A DNA stretch of 64,000 nt from Thermoguttaceae bacterium (GTDB taxonomy: Bacteria; Planctomycetota; Planctomycetia; Pirellulales; Thermoguttaceae): positions 375,697 to 439,696 of the forward strand of contig JANXBW010000001.1 in the NCBI GenBank assembly GCA_025060325.1, read 5' to 3'. Of the stretch, positions 29,401 through 38,397 are shown one piece after another. Within the stretch, counting starts at the first letter, position 1; each line of letters starts with the position of its first letter. Made by a program: the position numbers and the translations under genes. The notes under the pieces were generated by a model. That model had not been told where the DNA came from. It searched no databases and saw nothing but the letters and a program-made list of their open reading frames with translations.

Positions 29401-30173
29401 CCGCAGAAAAGCTCCTCGCCCAACTTGCTGACAAAACCCGCACCGACAACCCAGAGAAAACTTTGGCCAAAGCAGTCGAGACCCTGACCCAGCTTGTTCA
29501 GCACCTAGTGGCCATCCACATGGCTCAGGAGGGGTTGGCCAACAGGACTATTGCTATTCATCAACGCTTGGGCTCTTCGGGAAGCGCTGGGCGAAGCGAA
29601 AGACGGCAGATCCTCGAGTTAGCCGAGGGCCAAGCGGATCTTGCCCGGCAGGTAAGCTCCCTGCCGCTACCCCCTGAGGCTGCTTTGTTACGAAGGACCG
29701 TGGAAGATGTCAAACGGAACATGGAAGCTGCCGAACAATTTCTCAGAAACTGGGAAGTCGGGGAGCGCCCACAAAAGTCGCAGCGGCGGGCCTTGACGCT
29801 TCTTGCCCAACTTATAGTGTCTTTGACCCCACCCGAGGAAGAACAAGGTCCACAAGACCACGCTCCCGACTCCCAAGCTATTCCGCCCGAGGCACAGCCG
29901 CAAGCCTCGCCGGAAGAACCTCCACTCAACCCATATTTTTTGACCGAGCTTCGGCTCTTGCGAAATCTCCAAGCAAATGTTCACGAGGAAACAAAGGCTT
30001 TGGCGGAGCAATTTGGGCAGGCGACTGAGTGGCCTGAGGAAGTCCATAATCGGGCGGCATTTCTGGAGCAAGAACAAGAGCGCTTGGCCCAACTTTTGAT
30101 TGAGCTACTGAAATCGGCCGCCGGACCAGCACCCCAACTTCCGCCTCAAGAGCAAGAGCAAAGTAGTCCCTAA
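26451..30173 (+). CDS. Giant membrane coiled-coil protein (DUF4175-like)
   Basis: 1240 residues starting at GTG with GGGAGGTC about 5 bases upstream. Three hydrophobic segments lie in the first 200 residues (about 45-70, 82-104, 181-198), with FPRLSDRLAAAIDFL between the second and third. A beta-rich extracytoplasmic part follows to about residue 560 (including WRFRVE-type and DNPPTILWREG strands). Then come over 600 residues of Gln/Glu/Ala/Leu-rich heptads up to near the end, with a Pro-rich break around 1130-1170. The layout matches DUF4175-type proteins found next to vWA genes. It is probably a structural or tethering component of an envelope complex; no catalytic motif was seen. Confidence 0.85.
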   Translation: MVFTRLWSTDVLRHVARMQRGQASDLLGLPVHPLFSEFVRLRRQALWLLVGTRLLLIVGVAIGLGLLLGSLDYVLRLDDRLVRALLLAGWVATFVALAIQLVIRPLVVGADTVHFARELEKIFPRLSDRLAAAIDFLHRGEDSPAAGSLALRRAVVESAWQHLQSTQWPSKLRRDLWWRSSACVLIPAFVLMLLTLGWPQLVSVGILRLFTPWQQVGWPQRFHLVVLHPVREVARGGDFEVAIVDRDGKRLPSGGKAWFRFQTSDGQTVSEVVPLVYMDPQTARRRFSGEDERRLANGVWIVRRQSVDRAFWFRVEVGDDRSMDWIFVDVTLAPSVQGLSAEIFPPPYTGWQPARSTGPFAALAGSRIVISGQSTKPLSAVTLHLGTEGAFPGSVEGLTQFKAEFTAERSASFWLELIDRSGLVGGREDRWQLKVFPDNPPTILWREGRTLVRATPRGKVVVSGEARDDLGLRRVDLSMQKGDERVLSATVYEGPPFPAAPGEDFVEKGPLGERRAFLHELSLAPLSLQPGQQLTVIAKGEDHRGQVGESEPLVIQILSPEELLDNTLSQHQAILAELRRALEVQRSAYKFAKDVAQSLENTSALPPKAASGLEGALWTQREVARILAGSSESVLRRVDDLVVNLTENQLEQVSVFAQLAELQKKLHMLAQGPLPASEQGLLAALRNLTWFREENQPEELARQKAETAAKELQGALGYQQEAINILSQIVADMESDDQLRRLTQELSGLIDKQREIREQTQVQARRTTGRSLEQLTPEERSALQALAAKQRQLGEDFGRFSHSLRQWSENLSQEQTSALAQAGKLAAEKSAQLESQGLLPKTVHDIAENRLGQALGQQEQILQGLEELSKILGKDWRDEDAQVANSGESFSEALAELTRRQSEVRSQFAEAAALGEQAWQKMLSQATQLQEEVLKEARKVRQNIEGAAQQDVNETLRAAENSMEAAIAEGRKGQAQAALTQAATAEKLLAQLADKTRTDNPEKTLAKAVETLTQLVQHLVAIHMAQEGLANRTIAIHQRLGSSGSAGRSERRQILELAEGQADLARQVSSLPLPPEAALLRRTVEDVKRNMEAAEQFLRNWEVGERPQKSQRRALTLLAQLIVSLTPPEEEQGPQDHAPDSQAIPPEAQPQASPEEPPLNPYFLTELRLLRNLQANVHEETKALAEQFGQATEWPEEVHNRAAFLEQEQERLAQLLIELLKSAAGPAPQLPPQEQEQSSP

Positions 30174-30296
30174 CCGTGAAGGAAGCCGGACCGCAAAATC
30201 CCTGGTTTTGGCCATTGTGGACGATGCGGGATTATTCCACTTGTAAGGCACGCATCACCTGCCTTAATAAGGGTGCAAACTGGAGGCTCATTTGCC

Positions 30297-30992
30297 ATGG
30301 AGCGTCAACTCACTTTTGCGGCATATGCCACACGGTTGTCGCCGGTTGTACTTTTGCTTGCTTTCTCAGCTTTCGTTCAGGCACAGGAAGCCCCCGCGAG
30401 CCCGCCAGCTCAAGCCCCAGCAGCTGGTCCCGAAAAAGTTCAGGACATGCAAGGCGAAAAACCGTCAACCCCCGACGGCTGGGCCCCAGCGGAGGTCTCT
30501 CGGGAGACAAGCATCCTCATCGACGTTTTCTTACAGATGCGACAAGCAAGCCAGTTGATGAAGCAGAAAGATTGGCAAAAAAGTGCTGCCATCCAGGCCC
30601 AGGTCATTGCTCGGCTGGATGAACTCCTCCGGCGGCCCCCACCAAACGCCCCCCCTTCGGCAACTAATGCGCCTCAAGCTATGGCCGAGGCGATGCCGGC
30701 CACCCCTCAGCCACAAGCGGCCCAGGAACCACAACAGGCTAAGACACCTCCTAGTGGTCAGGTCGGCAACAATGCGGCGACAAGTCCCCAGGATCAGTTA
30801 GAGGAGCTTCGGTCTATACTCCGTGGCCTATGGGGTGAGCTACCCGAGCGGGTGCGAGGTCAAGTCTCGGAAACGCTGGCCGAGGAATTCCTGCCGCGTT
30901 ACGCCCCCCTCATCCGCGACTACTACCGCCGGCTGGCAGAGCTATCCACCCAGCCCCGAGGTAATCCGCAAGCCCCTAATCGCGCACCTTAA
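30297..30992 (+). CDS. Small exported Ala/Pro/Gln-rich protein of the vWA cluster
   Basis: 231 residues from the ATG at 30297, which has GGAGG about 9 bases upstream. Residues 1-29 form a signal peptide ending near FVQAQEA. The middle is Pro/Ala/Gln-rich. A conserved-looking helical C-terminus (ELRSILRGLWGELPERVRGQ, then FLPRYAPLIRDYYRRLAEL) is the only likely folded part. It follows the giant coiled-coil gene and ends the plus-strand arm. The combination of a short helical tail with this locus suggests an accessory subunit; function unknown. Confidence 0.8.
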   Translation: MERQLTFAAYATRLSPVVLLLAFSAFVQAQEAPASPPAQAPAAGPEKVQDMQGEKPSTPDGWAPAEVSRETSILIDVFLQMRQASQLMKQKDWQKSAAIQAQVIARLDELLRRPPPNAPPSATNAPQAMAEAMPATPQPQAAQEPQQAKTPPSGQVGNNAATSPQDQLEELRSILRGLWGELPERVRGQVSETLAEEFLPRYAPLIRDYYRRLAELSTQPRGNPQAPNRAP

Positions 30993-31151
30993 GCATCCCT
31001 GGCATTTAGGGGAAACTCTTTGGCAAGGACCGGTTCAAATTGTTGATTCAGTGCTCTCCCCTCACGTCGAGGGACCGGAGAGGCCTAAATCCCGAACGCG
31101 CCGCAAGCCGGCACACTTTTCCCCAAAGAAGCTCCGGCAGGTATTCCCGCG

Positions 31152-31168
31152 AGGGGGTTGAAACCCCT
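31152..31168. terminator. Stem-loop between convergent genes
   Basis: AGGGG/CCCCT stem with a short loop in the 205-base gap between the convergent 30297-30992 and 31198-31578 genes. There is no T-run; the position suggests a shared terminator. Confidence 0.3.
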
Positions 31169-31197
31169 GGGGGCGCTCGAGTCAGTCATTGTGCCGA

Positions 31198-31578
31198 TTA
31201 CTTACTCTCCGCAGGCGGTTGGAACCCCTCCCAAAAGAACACCCATTTGCCCTCCGCGGGATTCTTAGTCTCAAGTCTCACTGTCCCGATGAGTCGGCTT
31301 CCCTCCACCCTCAGGCATATGCTTTCGCCTTGGAGACCTGTCGGACTTTCGAACGTACCCTTGTCCCAAGCGCGTACTGAGCCTCGTCCCCCGGAGATCG
31401 GCCCTTCGTACTCTAAGTACACAAGCCGGTGTGGGGGCAACTGATGGGCTGAGATGGGCCGACCTGGTTCCGGCGGTTGCTCGAGCGACCAAGTCCTAAG
31501 CGCAGGACCGTCCTCGAGCATAAAGTCCCAGTGGACTCCCCCGGCGGTTGTGTGTTCTAAGATGACAAACCGCGGCAT
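31198..31578 (-). CDS. Stand-alone LigD 3'-phosphoesterase domain protein
   Basis: 126 residues. It matches the phosphoesterase (PE) domain of bacterial LigD: ILEHT (6-10) and HWDFMLE (16-22) give the His/Asp metal ligands, and LEYEGPISGG...VRAWDKGTFE and the C-terminal KWVFFWE strand complete the fold. In LigD this domain trims 3' ends during non-homologous end joining. No ligase, polymerase or Ku gene is in the window, so this is a solitary PE protein as found in several phyla. It lies 84 bases after the DUF11-repeat gene on the same strand and could be cotranscribed with it. Confidence 0.9.
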   Translation of the reverse strand: MPRFVILEHTTAGGVHWDFMLEDGPALRTWSLEQPPEPGRPISAHQLPPHRLVYLEYEGPISGGRGSVRAWDKGTFESPTGLQGESICLRVEGSRLIGTVRLETKNPAEGKWVFFWEGFQPPAESK

Positions 31579-31662
31579 AGCGGCCCAAACAAGTCTCGAA
31601 AGAGGGAAAGCCAGACCCTTCCGTTGAATCGGCCGGCTGGCCCGTGGAGCGAGCCACCCACT

Positions 31663-34263
31663 TCACGACCCGGACCGAATCGTCAACGACACCTTGGCAA
31701 CCTGCGGGGTGGATGACGCAACAGTTGTCAATTCGACCACGAACTCGGCTGTCCCAGGTTTTGCCGCCTGAAAGGCCAGGCGATACTCCACCGAACTGCC
31801 CGGGGAAAGTTGCCGAAGAGGCGGAAATCTGACCAAGCCGGCCTCGAAACTGGCATCCTCTGCCCCTGCTGGCCCGAAGGTACCGAATTTGACTGCTTGC
31901 ACCTCTCCCGGAAGGCGAATCCGCAGCTCCACATTCGTCTGGGCGGACAGGCCGGCATTTGTCACCTTGACAACCAGTGTTCCCCTTTGACCCACCAAAA
32001 GCTCCGACCGCAAGAAACTGGGCACAATTTCGATGGCAGACGCGGGGCTCGGCGCTCCGGTAGGGGATGAAGAATCCGTTACCCGTTTTCCGGAAATTTG
32101 GTCTCCCACGCTGACGCCTGGCTTTTGCGGCGCTATAGCGCCCGTGGGCGCCGTTCCAGCGGCTTCCTCGATAGCTACACAGCGTCTTTCAGATAATTGG
32201 GCCCCATCGGACGTGGCGGCTTCCACCGAGAGACAAGCCTGGGGAGCAGCTTTTTGGGCCACGCATTGCAGCCGATACTGTACGGTCTGGTTAGGGGCGA
32301 TACTGTCTCTCCGCCAGACAAAAGGTGCCACCACCTCGCCCGGCCGGCGAGGCTCAAAACCCCCACTTGCAAATCGGGGGACAAGCGCCGCATCCACGCG
32401 GCAGGTAAGCTGGACCCCTTCGACGGGCTTTGCCCCGACGTTACTCAGGTCGATCACAAACTCCACCATCTCACCCACGCGAGCCCGTTCCGGTCCAAGG
32501 ACGCGAAGCTGAAGCGTCGTCGGCGGGCGCGAGGGGGCGGCCCCAATTCCCGGCGAAACTCCACCCGGGGGTATCGTCTCGCTCACCGGCGGAGAAGGCG
32601 CGCCGCGCTGCTCAATACGGACACACTCCCGCGCGCTGGCAAGTACGGCCCCGCCGCTTATCGCTTGAATCTCCACGCAGTGTTGGCCCGCTTGAACCGC
32701 CTCAAATTCCACGGTTACCTGCTGCGTCTCTCCCGGCTGAAGGACTTGGCCCAAATCTCGCTCGATCGGGCTCGGGGCGACGGCGTGCCGAAGGCCAGGA
32801 TCAAACTTCGCTTTGAGGACTAGGCCCGGCAGAGGGGTGTTTCCCCGATTTGTAATCTCAATCGTAAACTGCACCGTTTGGCCGACATTGACCGATGCCG
32901 GTCCTTTTAACCGAAGCTGGAGTCCAGCGCTCCCCACCTCGGTAACCGCCGAGCTTGTAGCCCTAATTCCGCCGTGGGCAGTGGCCGTAGCAATATTCTC
33001 AATTCGGCCTGGACGATCCGCCTTGCAATAAAGCTGAATCACACGCGTCTCGCCGGAAGCCAAAGTCCCTAACGGCCACCTAAGTTCCCCGCTTGATGCA
33101 CTGGGTTGCGTCGGCGGATCACTTTTCTGGAGGGAAACCCCGGCCGGCAATCGGTCACTGACTACCACATCTGCCGCGGGCAAATCACCAGGATTAGTCA
33201 CCTCTATCCTATACTGGAGTAAATCCCCAATAGCCGCTGCGGTCGGCCCTGTTTTACGTAAACTTAACCCGGGGGACGACCATGTGACGTGGGTCGTGGC
33301 GCGTCCAACCACCAAAGGCCGCCCCACCGAATCAAGCACACCCGATTTGACAATTTCAACACCGATGCTCGAGGTGCCCGCCACGGCTTGATCTTCGACC
33401 ACTTCAACGGCCGCCTGTCCCGACTCGTTGGTAGCAACCTCAGCCACTGGTCCTCCGCCCGGTTCCAAATGCGCCGGTGGCCCACTGCGGATTTGATAGC
33501 GGACAATCCATCCCGCAATTGGCGCCCTATCGGATTGTCGCGTGACAACAGTTACCAGCTGGTGCCGACTACCTGCCGGGACAATGACCGGGGCCGGAAC
33601 CGTCCACTGAGCGTCAATCCAGTGAATGCGGGCCGTTTGTGTCCGCCTGGTCCAATCCCGGACACCCGGTGCGAAGGCCGTCAGCAGGCTAGTACCTTCA
33701 ACGGCCGAAGTGATGGAAACCCATGTCTGTCCGGGCATTACCGACAGGTCATCATCCGGGTTAACCGTGCCCCGGGTTAGCAACAGGTAGCGCCGGCTTG
33801 TGGATGTAACCGCGTAATGATTGGAGACCTTCCGCGGCCGAGTGAAATCCCCCACCAATAGGTCGGCAAAACTTCCTGGACAGACGTCCACAATTTGGCC
33901 CACACCGTTGGGGTCCAAATGCCAGTGAACCGGCTCGTTGGTCCGCAAATAACCGTCGGAGCCAAGCACACTGGCTACGATGATGACCTCGCTCCGAATT
34001 GGGGCGATGCTTTCCTCCGGCTGAAGGATTACCGCCACCCGATCTTGCAACCGCATTGGCGAGGGGATTTCCCGCACAATTGGTGCTGCGGGTTCAACCG
34101 GCGGTGCAGCCGGGGCTGGAACCGCAGGCGCTGTCGGCGGGGTAAGCACGGGAACAGGTGGGGGCACCGTGGCGCTTTGGTAAGGGGCGCACCCAGCGGC
34201 AATGGCCAATAGGGTTGCCGCCACGAATCTTCTCGCGCTGGTTGCCCGATAGATGGCCATCAT
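31663..34263 (-). CDS. DUF11-repeat lipoprotein
   Basis: 866 residues. The start has a hydrophobic stretch ending in IAAGC (Cys near residue 25), a possible lipobox, followed by a Pro/Ala-rich stretch. An N-terminal part of about 300 residues has Ig-like strands (SRHQLVTVVTRQSDRAPIAG). Four DUF11/CARDB-like repeats then follow, each with a pattern such as VGQTVQFTIEITNRGNTPLP or RVGEMVEFVIDLSNVGAKPV. Such repeats are structural modules of surface or periplasmic proteins. No enzyme motif was seen. It is probably an outer-membrane or periplasmic structural lipoprotein; an ATG one codon downstream is an alternative start. Confidence 0.87.
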   Translation of the reverse strand: MMAIYRATSARRFVAATLLAIAAGCAPYQSATVPPPVPVLTPPTAPAVPAPAAPPVEPAAPIVREIPSPMRLQDRVAVILQPEESIAPIRSEVIIVASVLGSDGYLRTNEPVHWHLDPNGVGQIVDVCPGSFADLLVGDFTRPRKVSNHYAVTSTSRRYLLLTRGTVNPDDDLSVMPGQTWVSITSAVEGTSLLTAFAPGVRDWTRRTQTARIHWIDAQWTVPAPVIVPAGSRHQLVTVVTRQSDRAPIAGWIVRYQIRSGPPAHLEPGGGPVAEVATNESGQAAVEVVEDQAVAGTSSIGVEIVKSGVLDSVGRPLVVGRATTHVTWSSPGLSLRKTGPTAAAIGDLLQYRIEVTNPGDLPAADVVVSDRLPAGVSLQKSDPPTQPSASSGELRWPLGTLASGETRVIQLYCKADRPGRIENIATATAHGGIRATSSAVTEVGSAGLQLRLKGPASVNVGQTVQFTIEITNRGNTPLPGLVLKAKFDPGLRHAVAPSPIERDLGQVLQPGETQQVTVEFEAVQAGQHCVEIQAISGGAVLASARECVRIEQRGAPSPPVSETIPPGGVSPGIGAAPSRPPTTLQLRVLGPERARVGEMVEFVIDLSNVGAKPVEGVQLTCRVDAALVPRFASGGFEPRRPGEVVAPFVWRRDSIAPNQTVQYRLQCVAQKAAPQACLSVEAATSDGAQLSERRCVAIEEAAGTAPTGAIAPQKPGVSVGDQISGKRVTDSSSPTGAPSPASAIEIVPSFLRSELLVGQRGTLVVKVTNAGLSAQTNVELRIRLPGEVQAVKFGTFGPAGAEDASFEAGLVRFPPLRQLSPGSSVEYRLAFQAAKPGTAEFVVELTTVASSTPQVAKVSLTIRSGS

Positions 34264-35703
34264 CCGAGAAGTGGGTAACTTCGTTAAATCATCTTCGATC
34301 TCATTCGCGCCAAGTTGTTAGGGCACACCGATTTCGCGTTTTTTTCGGACTTTGGCGTTTCGGAATGTCGCCGGTCTAGCCTGTGGCTCTTCAAGAAAGT
34401 CCCCGCGATCGCCCTGTCTGGGGGACCGCCCCCCTCTCGAAAAAACCGCCAGCCGCCAAAAAACGGGACAATCTGGGAGGCCGGGATCCTTAAAGGGGTT
34501 TGGCTTGCGGCCCCGTTACTGGGCTCAAAACCTGGTAAAGCGGCGTCCGGTTTTTTACAGCTTTCGACCTCTCCGCTACCCACGAGTGCCTGGCGAAGGG
34601 TAGACCCGCAAAGTGCTTCCGGTCCCATTCGCTTTGCCAAAACCACTTGGAACCGGCCGTAGCTGCCAAGACCAAACGGCCAAAGCGCAACTCGGCTCAA
34701 AGCAAGGCTCGTGCAAGTTGGGAAGGTGGCGTCTCCCGTGCGGACAGGGAGTGACCCGATAGGCGTAACGACAGGTGTAAATGGAAGCGAACCCGAAGTC
34801 TCCTGCTTTCAAATAGCAAGCCCGATTACCCCCTCGGCGCCGGCTACCCGGATAACCTGTCATTTGCCTGGCCCATTAATCTTTCTGATTTTGCATTGCC
34901 CGGGCATTTTAACTTGGCCGCGGTTCCCGTGCCGAGATCGCTTTCGGCCGTGCAAACCTGCGGCAAAGAGCACGCGGATTTTCGCCGGGCGGCAACGGAA
35001 CCTCATACCAGCCCTCCGATGGTCAAATCCCTCAATAAACCAAAAGACGAGAAATCGGTCGCCTTAGGAATTCGCCTGTCCGCTTGTGTCCGGAAGCCTT
35101 GCGGGGAAAGTCGGGGGGCAACGATTGGCCTAACGTTGGTTGCTGGGATCCGCCCAAATACGAATTCTGAGAATTCCAAAACCTGCTACGATTTAGTTCT
35201 CACCCAGCCCCCAAACCCGGGGGAAGAAGAGCCGAAACGCCGGCCGGCCAAAAGCCCATCCAGAGTAAGTGGCCCCAGCCGAGCCTAGGAAGGTAGGGCG
35301 CACCCCCGGCCCCACCGCAAGGCCAATGAATCCGCAGGGCAAGTTCCCGGAAATAAGTGCGGTAGCTGCCAAGTGCGGTCACGTCTCGCCCTGAGGCGAC
35401 GATTTCCGCCTGCCTTGGTGCGGAAAAAGAAGAACGGAGAATCTGCGATGTCCGGGCCATCTGAGCAGTCTGGGAATAATAACCGGACTAGAGAGAATAT
35501 TTATGCGCTGGCCAAAATGCTGACGCGTCAAGGAACGGGCGATCCTCGCCAATCATCCCGGAGAAACCCCGGGAGCTTTGATATCGTGGCCACATCAACT
35601 GGTGGCAAACTCTGGAGTTATTAAGGAATAACGCTCGTCCGATAGGATCGCGACATGCCGTCGCAAGGCGAAAACACTACAGGAGAGCAAAAGGCGAGAG
35701 ACT
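34264..35703. other. 1.4 kb divergent gap
   Basis: Between the DUF11 lipoprotein (minus) and hemE (plus). Shadow-type open frames only; no RNA gene could be recognised. Promoters for both neighbours must be here. Confidence 0.45.
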
Positions 35704-36801
35704 GTGCACGAAATCCCAGATTCAACGCGGCAAGGGAAAGCGCCCTGGATGAATAGCCGGTTCATGCGCGCCGCGCGCCGGGAGCCAGTGGATCAACTTC
35801 CCGTGTGGCTAATGCGCCAAGCTGGCCGCTTTATGCCCGAATACCGCGCCATCCGCGGAACGGGTAACTTCCTCGATTTCTGCCGGGATCCTCAGCGATG
35901 CGCTCAGGTCATGCAAGTGGCTGTCGAAAACCTCGGCGTCGACGCCGCTATCCTCTTCAGCGACCTGCTGGTGGTGCTTGAGCCGCTGGGCCTTCGCGTG
36001 GAATTTCCCCCAGATGGGCCGCAAGTAGCTAACCCGATTCGAACCCCTGACGATGTCAAGCAACTACGACCGCTAGAGTCACTTGAACCCTTGAGTTATG
36101 TATTGGAGGCTGCGGAGCTAACGCGGCAGCTACTTCCGTCCCACATACCGCTTATCGGCTTTGCAGGTGCCCCTTTTACCCTGGCAAGCTATGCGATCGA
36201 GGGATCAGGCAGCAAGTCGTTTCATCTGACCAAGCGGTTCATGTATCAACACGAGGATGCCTGGTTTGAATTGCTTCGGCTGTTGGGGGAAGCGGTAACG
36301 CGATTTCTCTTGGGGCAAATTGCTGCAGGGGCTGGGGCAGTGCAAATCTTTGATACTTGGGTGGGATGCCTCAGCCCAGACGATTATCGGTATTTTGTTC
36401 TGCCTCAAATGACAGAGTGCTTTCGTGCCTTGCCAGCCAGCGTGCCGTCCATCCATTTTGCCACGGGCAATCCGGCACTTGTGCCGTTGATGGCTCAAGC
36501 CGGGGGGAGTGTCATTGGCCTTGATTGGCGCATCCGCCTCGAGGACGCTTGGAAGATCCTCGGCGATCAGGCCGTGATCCAGGGAAACCTGGACCCGGCT
36601 GTCTTGCTGGGGCCTCAAGAACGCATTCGAAGGGTGGTCACCGATCTTCTTCATCAATGGGCCGGCCGACCGGGGTACATCTTCAACCTTGGCCACGGAG
36701 TTTTACCACAGACGCCGGTTGAGAATGTAAAATACCTGGTTCGACTGGTACACGAAGAAAGTCGCCGAATCCTGGAGCAATCAAAGCGGGAGGTTGAGTG
36801 A
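35704..36801 (+). CDS. hemE: Uroporphyrinogen decarboxylase
   Basis: 365 residues from a GTG with AAGG about 9 bases upstream; an ATG at 35749 (MNSRFMRAARREP) is the alternative and fits the usual family start. The enzyme removes four carboxyl groups from uroporphyrinogen III to give coproporphyrinogen III for heme. WLMRQAGRFMPEYR, LFSDLLVVLEPLGL, FAGAPFTLASYAIEG, DTWVGCLSPDDY, LDWRIRLEDAW, QGNLDP and NLGHGVLPQTP are all present, so the fold and substrate pocket look intact. No other heme gene is near. The stop overlaps the longer possible start of the STAS gene. Confidence 0.96.
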   Translation: MHEIPDSTRQGKAPWMNSRFMRAARREPVDQLPVWLMRQAGRFMPEYRAIRGTGNFLDFCRDPQRCAQVMQVAVENLGVDAAILFSDLLVVLEPLGLRVEFPPDGPQVANPIRTPDDVKQLRPLESLEPLSYVLEAAELTRQLLPSHIPLIGFAGAPFTLASYAIEGSGSKSFHLTKRFMYQHEDAWFELLRLLGEAVTRFLLGQIAAGAGAVQIFDTWVGCLSPDDYRYFVLPQMTECFRALPASVPSIHFATGNPALVPLMAQAGGSVIGLDWRIRLEDAWKILGDQAVIQGNLDPAVLLGPQERIRRVVTDLLHQWAGRPGYIFNLGHGVLPQTPVENVKYLVRLVHEESRRILEQSKREVE

Positions 36802-36917
36802 TAAGCAAACCCTCGGCGCAAAAAGGCAAGCGCCGGAGGAGTCCCTGGGTCAACACTCCCCCGATATCCTCAAACTTAATGAATCCACCCTGCTTGGCTC
36901 GCCCGAGGATTTTCCTA

Positions 36918-37292
36918 ATGGTAAAAGTAGTCAAAGAGCAGCAGATCACGATCATTGACCTTGGCGGGAAATACGAAGCCCTGAACGAGGAGCTTCTCCA
37001 GGCCTTGGCGGAAAAACTATTGGAACAGGCTGATCGAGCGGATCCCCCGTGGTTGCTGGTTGACCTAACCGGGATCGGCTATGTGGGGTCCAACTTCCTT
37101 GAAATCTTGGTTCGGGGGTGGAAACGCCTAAAACAGCGCTCGGGCACCATGGCGCTTTGTGGAGTGGGTAGTTTCTGCGCGGATATCCTACGGATTACCC
37201 GCCTCAACACATTGTGGACAATATATCCCTCTCGAGAAGAGGCTTTGCGGGCAATGGCCACCGAGTTGGCCAAGGGACAACCCCCGTCGTGA
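36918..37292 (+). CDS. STAS domain protein (anti-sigma antagonist-like)
   Basis: 124 residues from the ATG at 36918, with GAGGA about 8 bases upstream; a GTG at 36798 overlapping hemE would add 40 residues that do not look like the domain. The STAS pattern is clear: QQITIIDLGGKYEALNEELL, WLLVDLTGIGYVGSNFLEIL, GTMALCGV. In SpoIIAA-type proteins the motif is D-S-S with the second Ser phosphorylated; here the matching positions 57-59 are G-S-N, so the usual phosphosite is absent. It may be a constitutive binder or belong to a non-switching subfamily. It follows hemE closely and may share its transcript. Confidence 0.88.
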   Translation: MVKVVKEQQITIIDLGGKYEALNEELLQALAEKLLEQADRADPPWLLVDLTGIGYVGSNFLEILVRGWKRLKQRSGTMALCGVGSFCADILRITRLNTLWTIYPSREEALRAMATELAKGQPPS

Positions 37293-37584
37293 GCCTCGTA
37301 TTTCGATCGGGCGAGCCCTCTCGCTCCAATCAGGTCCTCTCAGCTTGTTGTAAACGCTATCGGCAGATTCTTCAGTTTGCCGCTCTTCGATCCCAAGTCG
37401 ACAGTCACTTATATAGTTTCGAGGCCGGGCCTATGAGCCCGTCTTCAAGAGTTGACAGCCGGGCCATGGCATAAAACAAGATTCCTCGCGAACACAAACA
37501 GAGCGAAGGCTCGGACCCGTTTCGGCCTGCAAATCGCTCGCCAGGAATAGCCCGATCTTTTCTCGGCCAGATCGTTCAAAGTGG

Positions 37585-38397
37585 CTAATTGACGGTCTCC
37601 GGATAGATGACCAGCTCAATCCGGCGGTTAAGCCGTCTGGCTGCCTCACCACCGATCGTAGCCAGTGGATGATGCTGCCCGTGGCTTACAAGAAAAAGTT
37701 GCTCCGACCGGAGAATTTTTTGCTGAAGAACCGCTTCGTACACAGCGATGGCCCAAGCGGTAGATAAATGCATGGGATTTCGCCACAAATGCGTCTGAGG
37801 GGCCTCGGCATCGACATGCCCCTCGATAGCAATTCGCTGTCGCGGATAAAGCCGGGCCAATTCACTCGCCACCTGGGCCAACAGACTCAACCCATCAGGA
37901 CGCACAACCGCCGTTTCTCCGTCGAAAAGGCGCTCGGCCGGAATGGCGATGCGAATCACATCACCATCGCGGCGGACCTGGAGGTCCGGATCGGAAAATT
38001 GCGGCAAAGTGCTAAGTAAGCTACTATTCGGGGAGAACGTTACAGGCTGGCGTTGTAAGGAGGCAGTGAGGGCCTGGGACTTTTGCTCGGCTGCTTCTTT
38101 TTCCTGCTGCACTCGGGCTAACTGGGCGGTGACACTGGCTAATTGTTCTCGCACTAGTGCAAGCTGTTGCTCCAACACCTCTGCTCGCTGTTGACTTTGG
38201 GCCAGAAGGGATTGGAGCCGCTTGTTATCTTGATCAAGGGCGGCCACGCGGGTCTGAAGTTCCTGGTTCTGTCGGCCCAGGGCGACCTGCTGTTGCTGGG
38301 CTTGCTCCAGTTGACTTTTGACAAGTAGCGAGTTTCCGGCGCAGCCCGATACCCCGACAAAGACCACTGCTAAGATGAAGGGGCAGAGCTTGCGCAT
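37585..38397 (-). CDS. OmpA-family lipoprotein with coiled coil
   Basis: 270 residues. The N-terminus has a lipobox (VSGC, Cys near residue 19). A long Gln/Leu/Glu-rich coiled coil follows (about 25-115), then an OmpA/MotB-like C-terminal domain: IAIPAERLFDG, RIAIEGHVDAEAP, HLSTAWAIAVYEAV, GGEAARRLNRRIEL. Proteins with this layout are anchored in a membrane by lipid and bind peptidoglycan with the OmpA domain. It has no partner gene nearby; the function is inferred from its modules. Confidence 0.92.
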   Translation of the reverse strand: MRKLCPFILAVVFVGVSGCAGNSLLVKSQLEQAQQQQVALGRQNQELQTRVAALDQDNKRLQSLLAQSQQRAEVLEQQLALVREQLASVTAQLARVQQEKEAAEQKSQALTASLQRQPVTFSPNSSLLSTLPQFSDPDLQVRRDGDVIRIAIPAERLFDGETAVVRPDGLSLLAQVASELARLYPRQRIAIEGHVDAEAPQTHLWRNPMHLSTAWAIAVYEAVLQQKILRSEQLFLVSHGQHHPLATIGGEAARRLNRRIELVIYPETVN

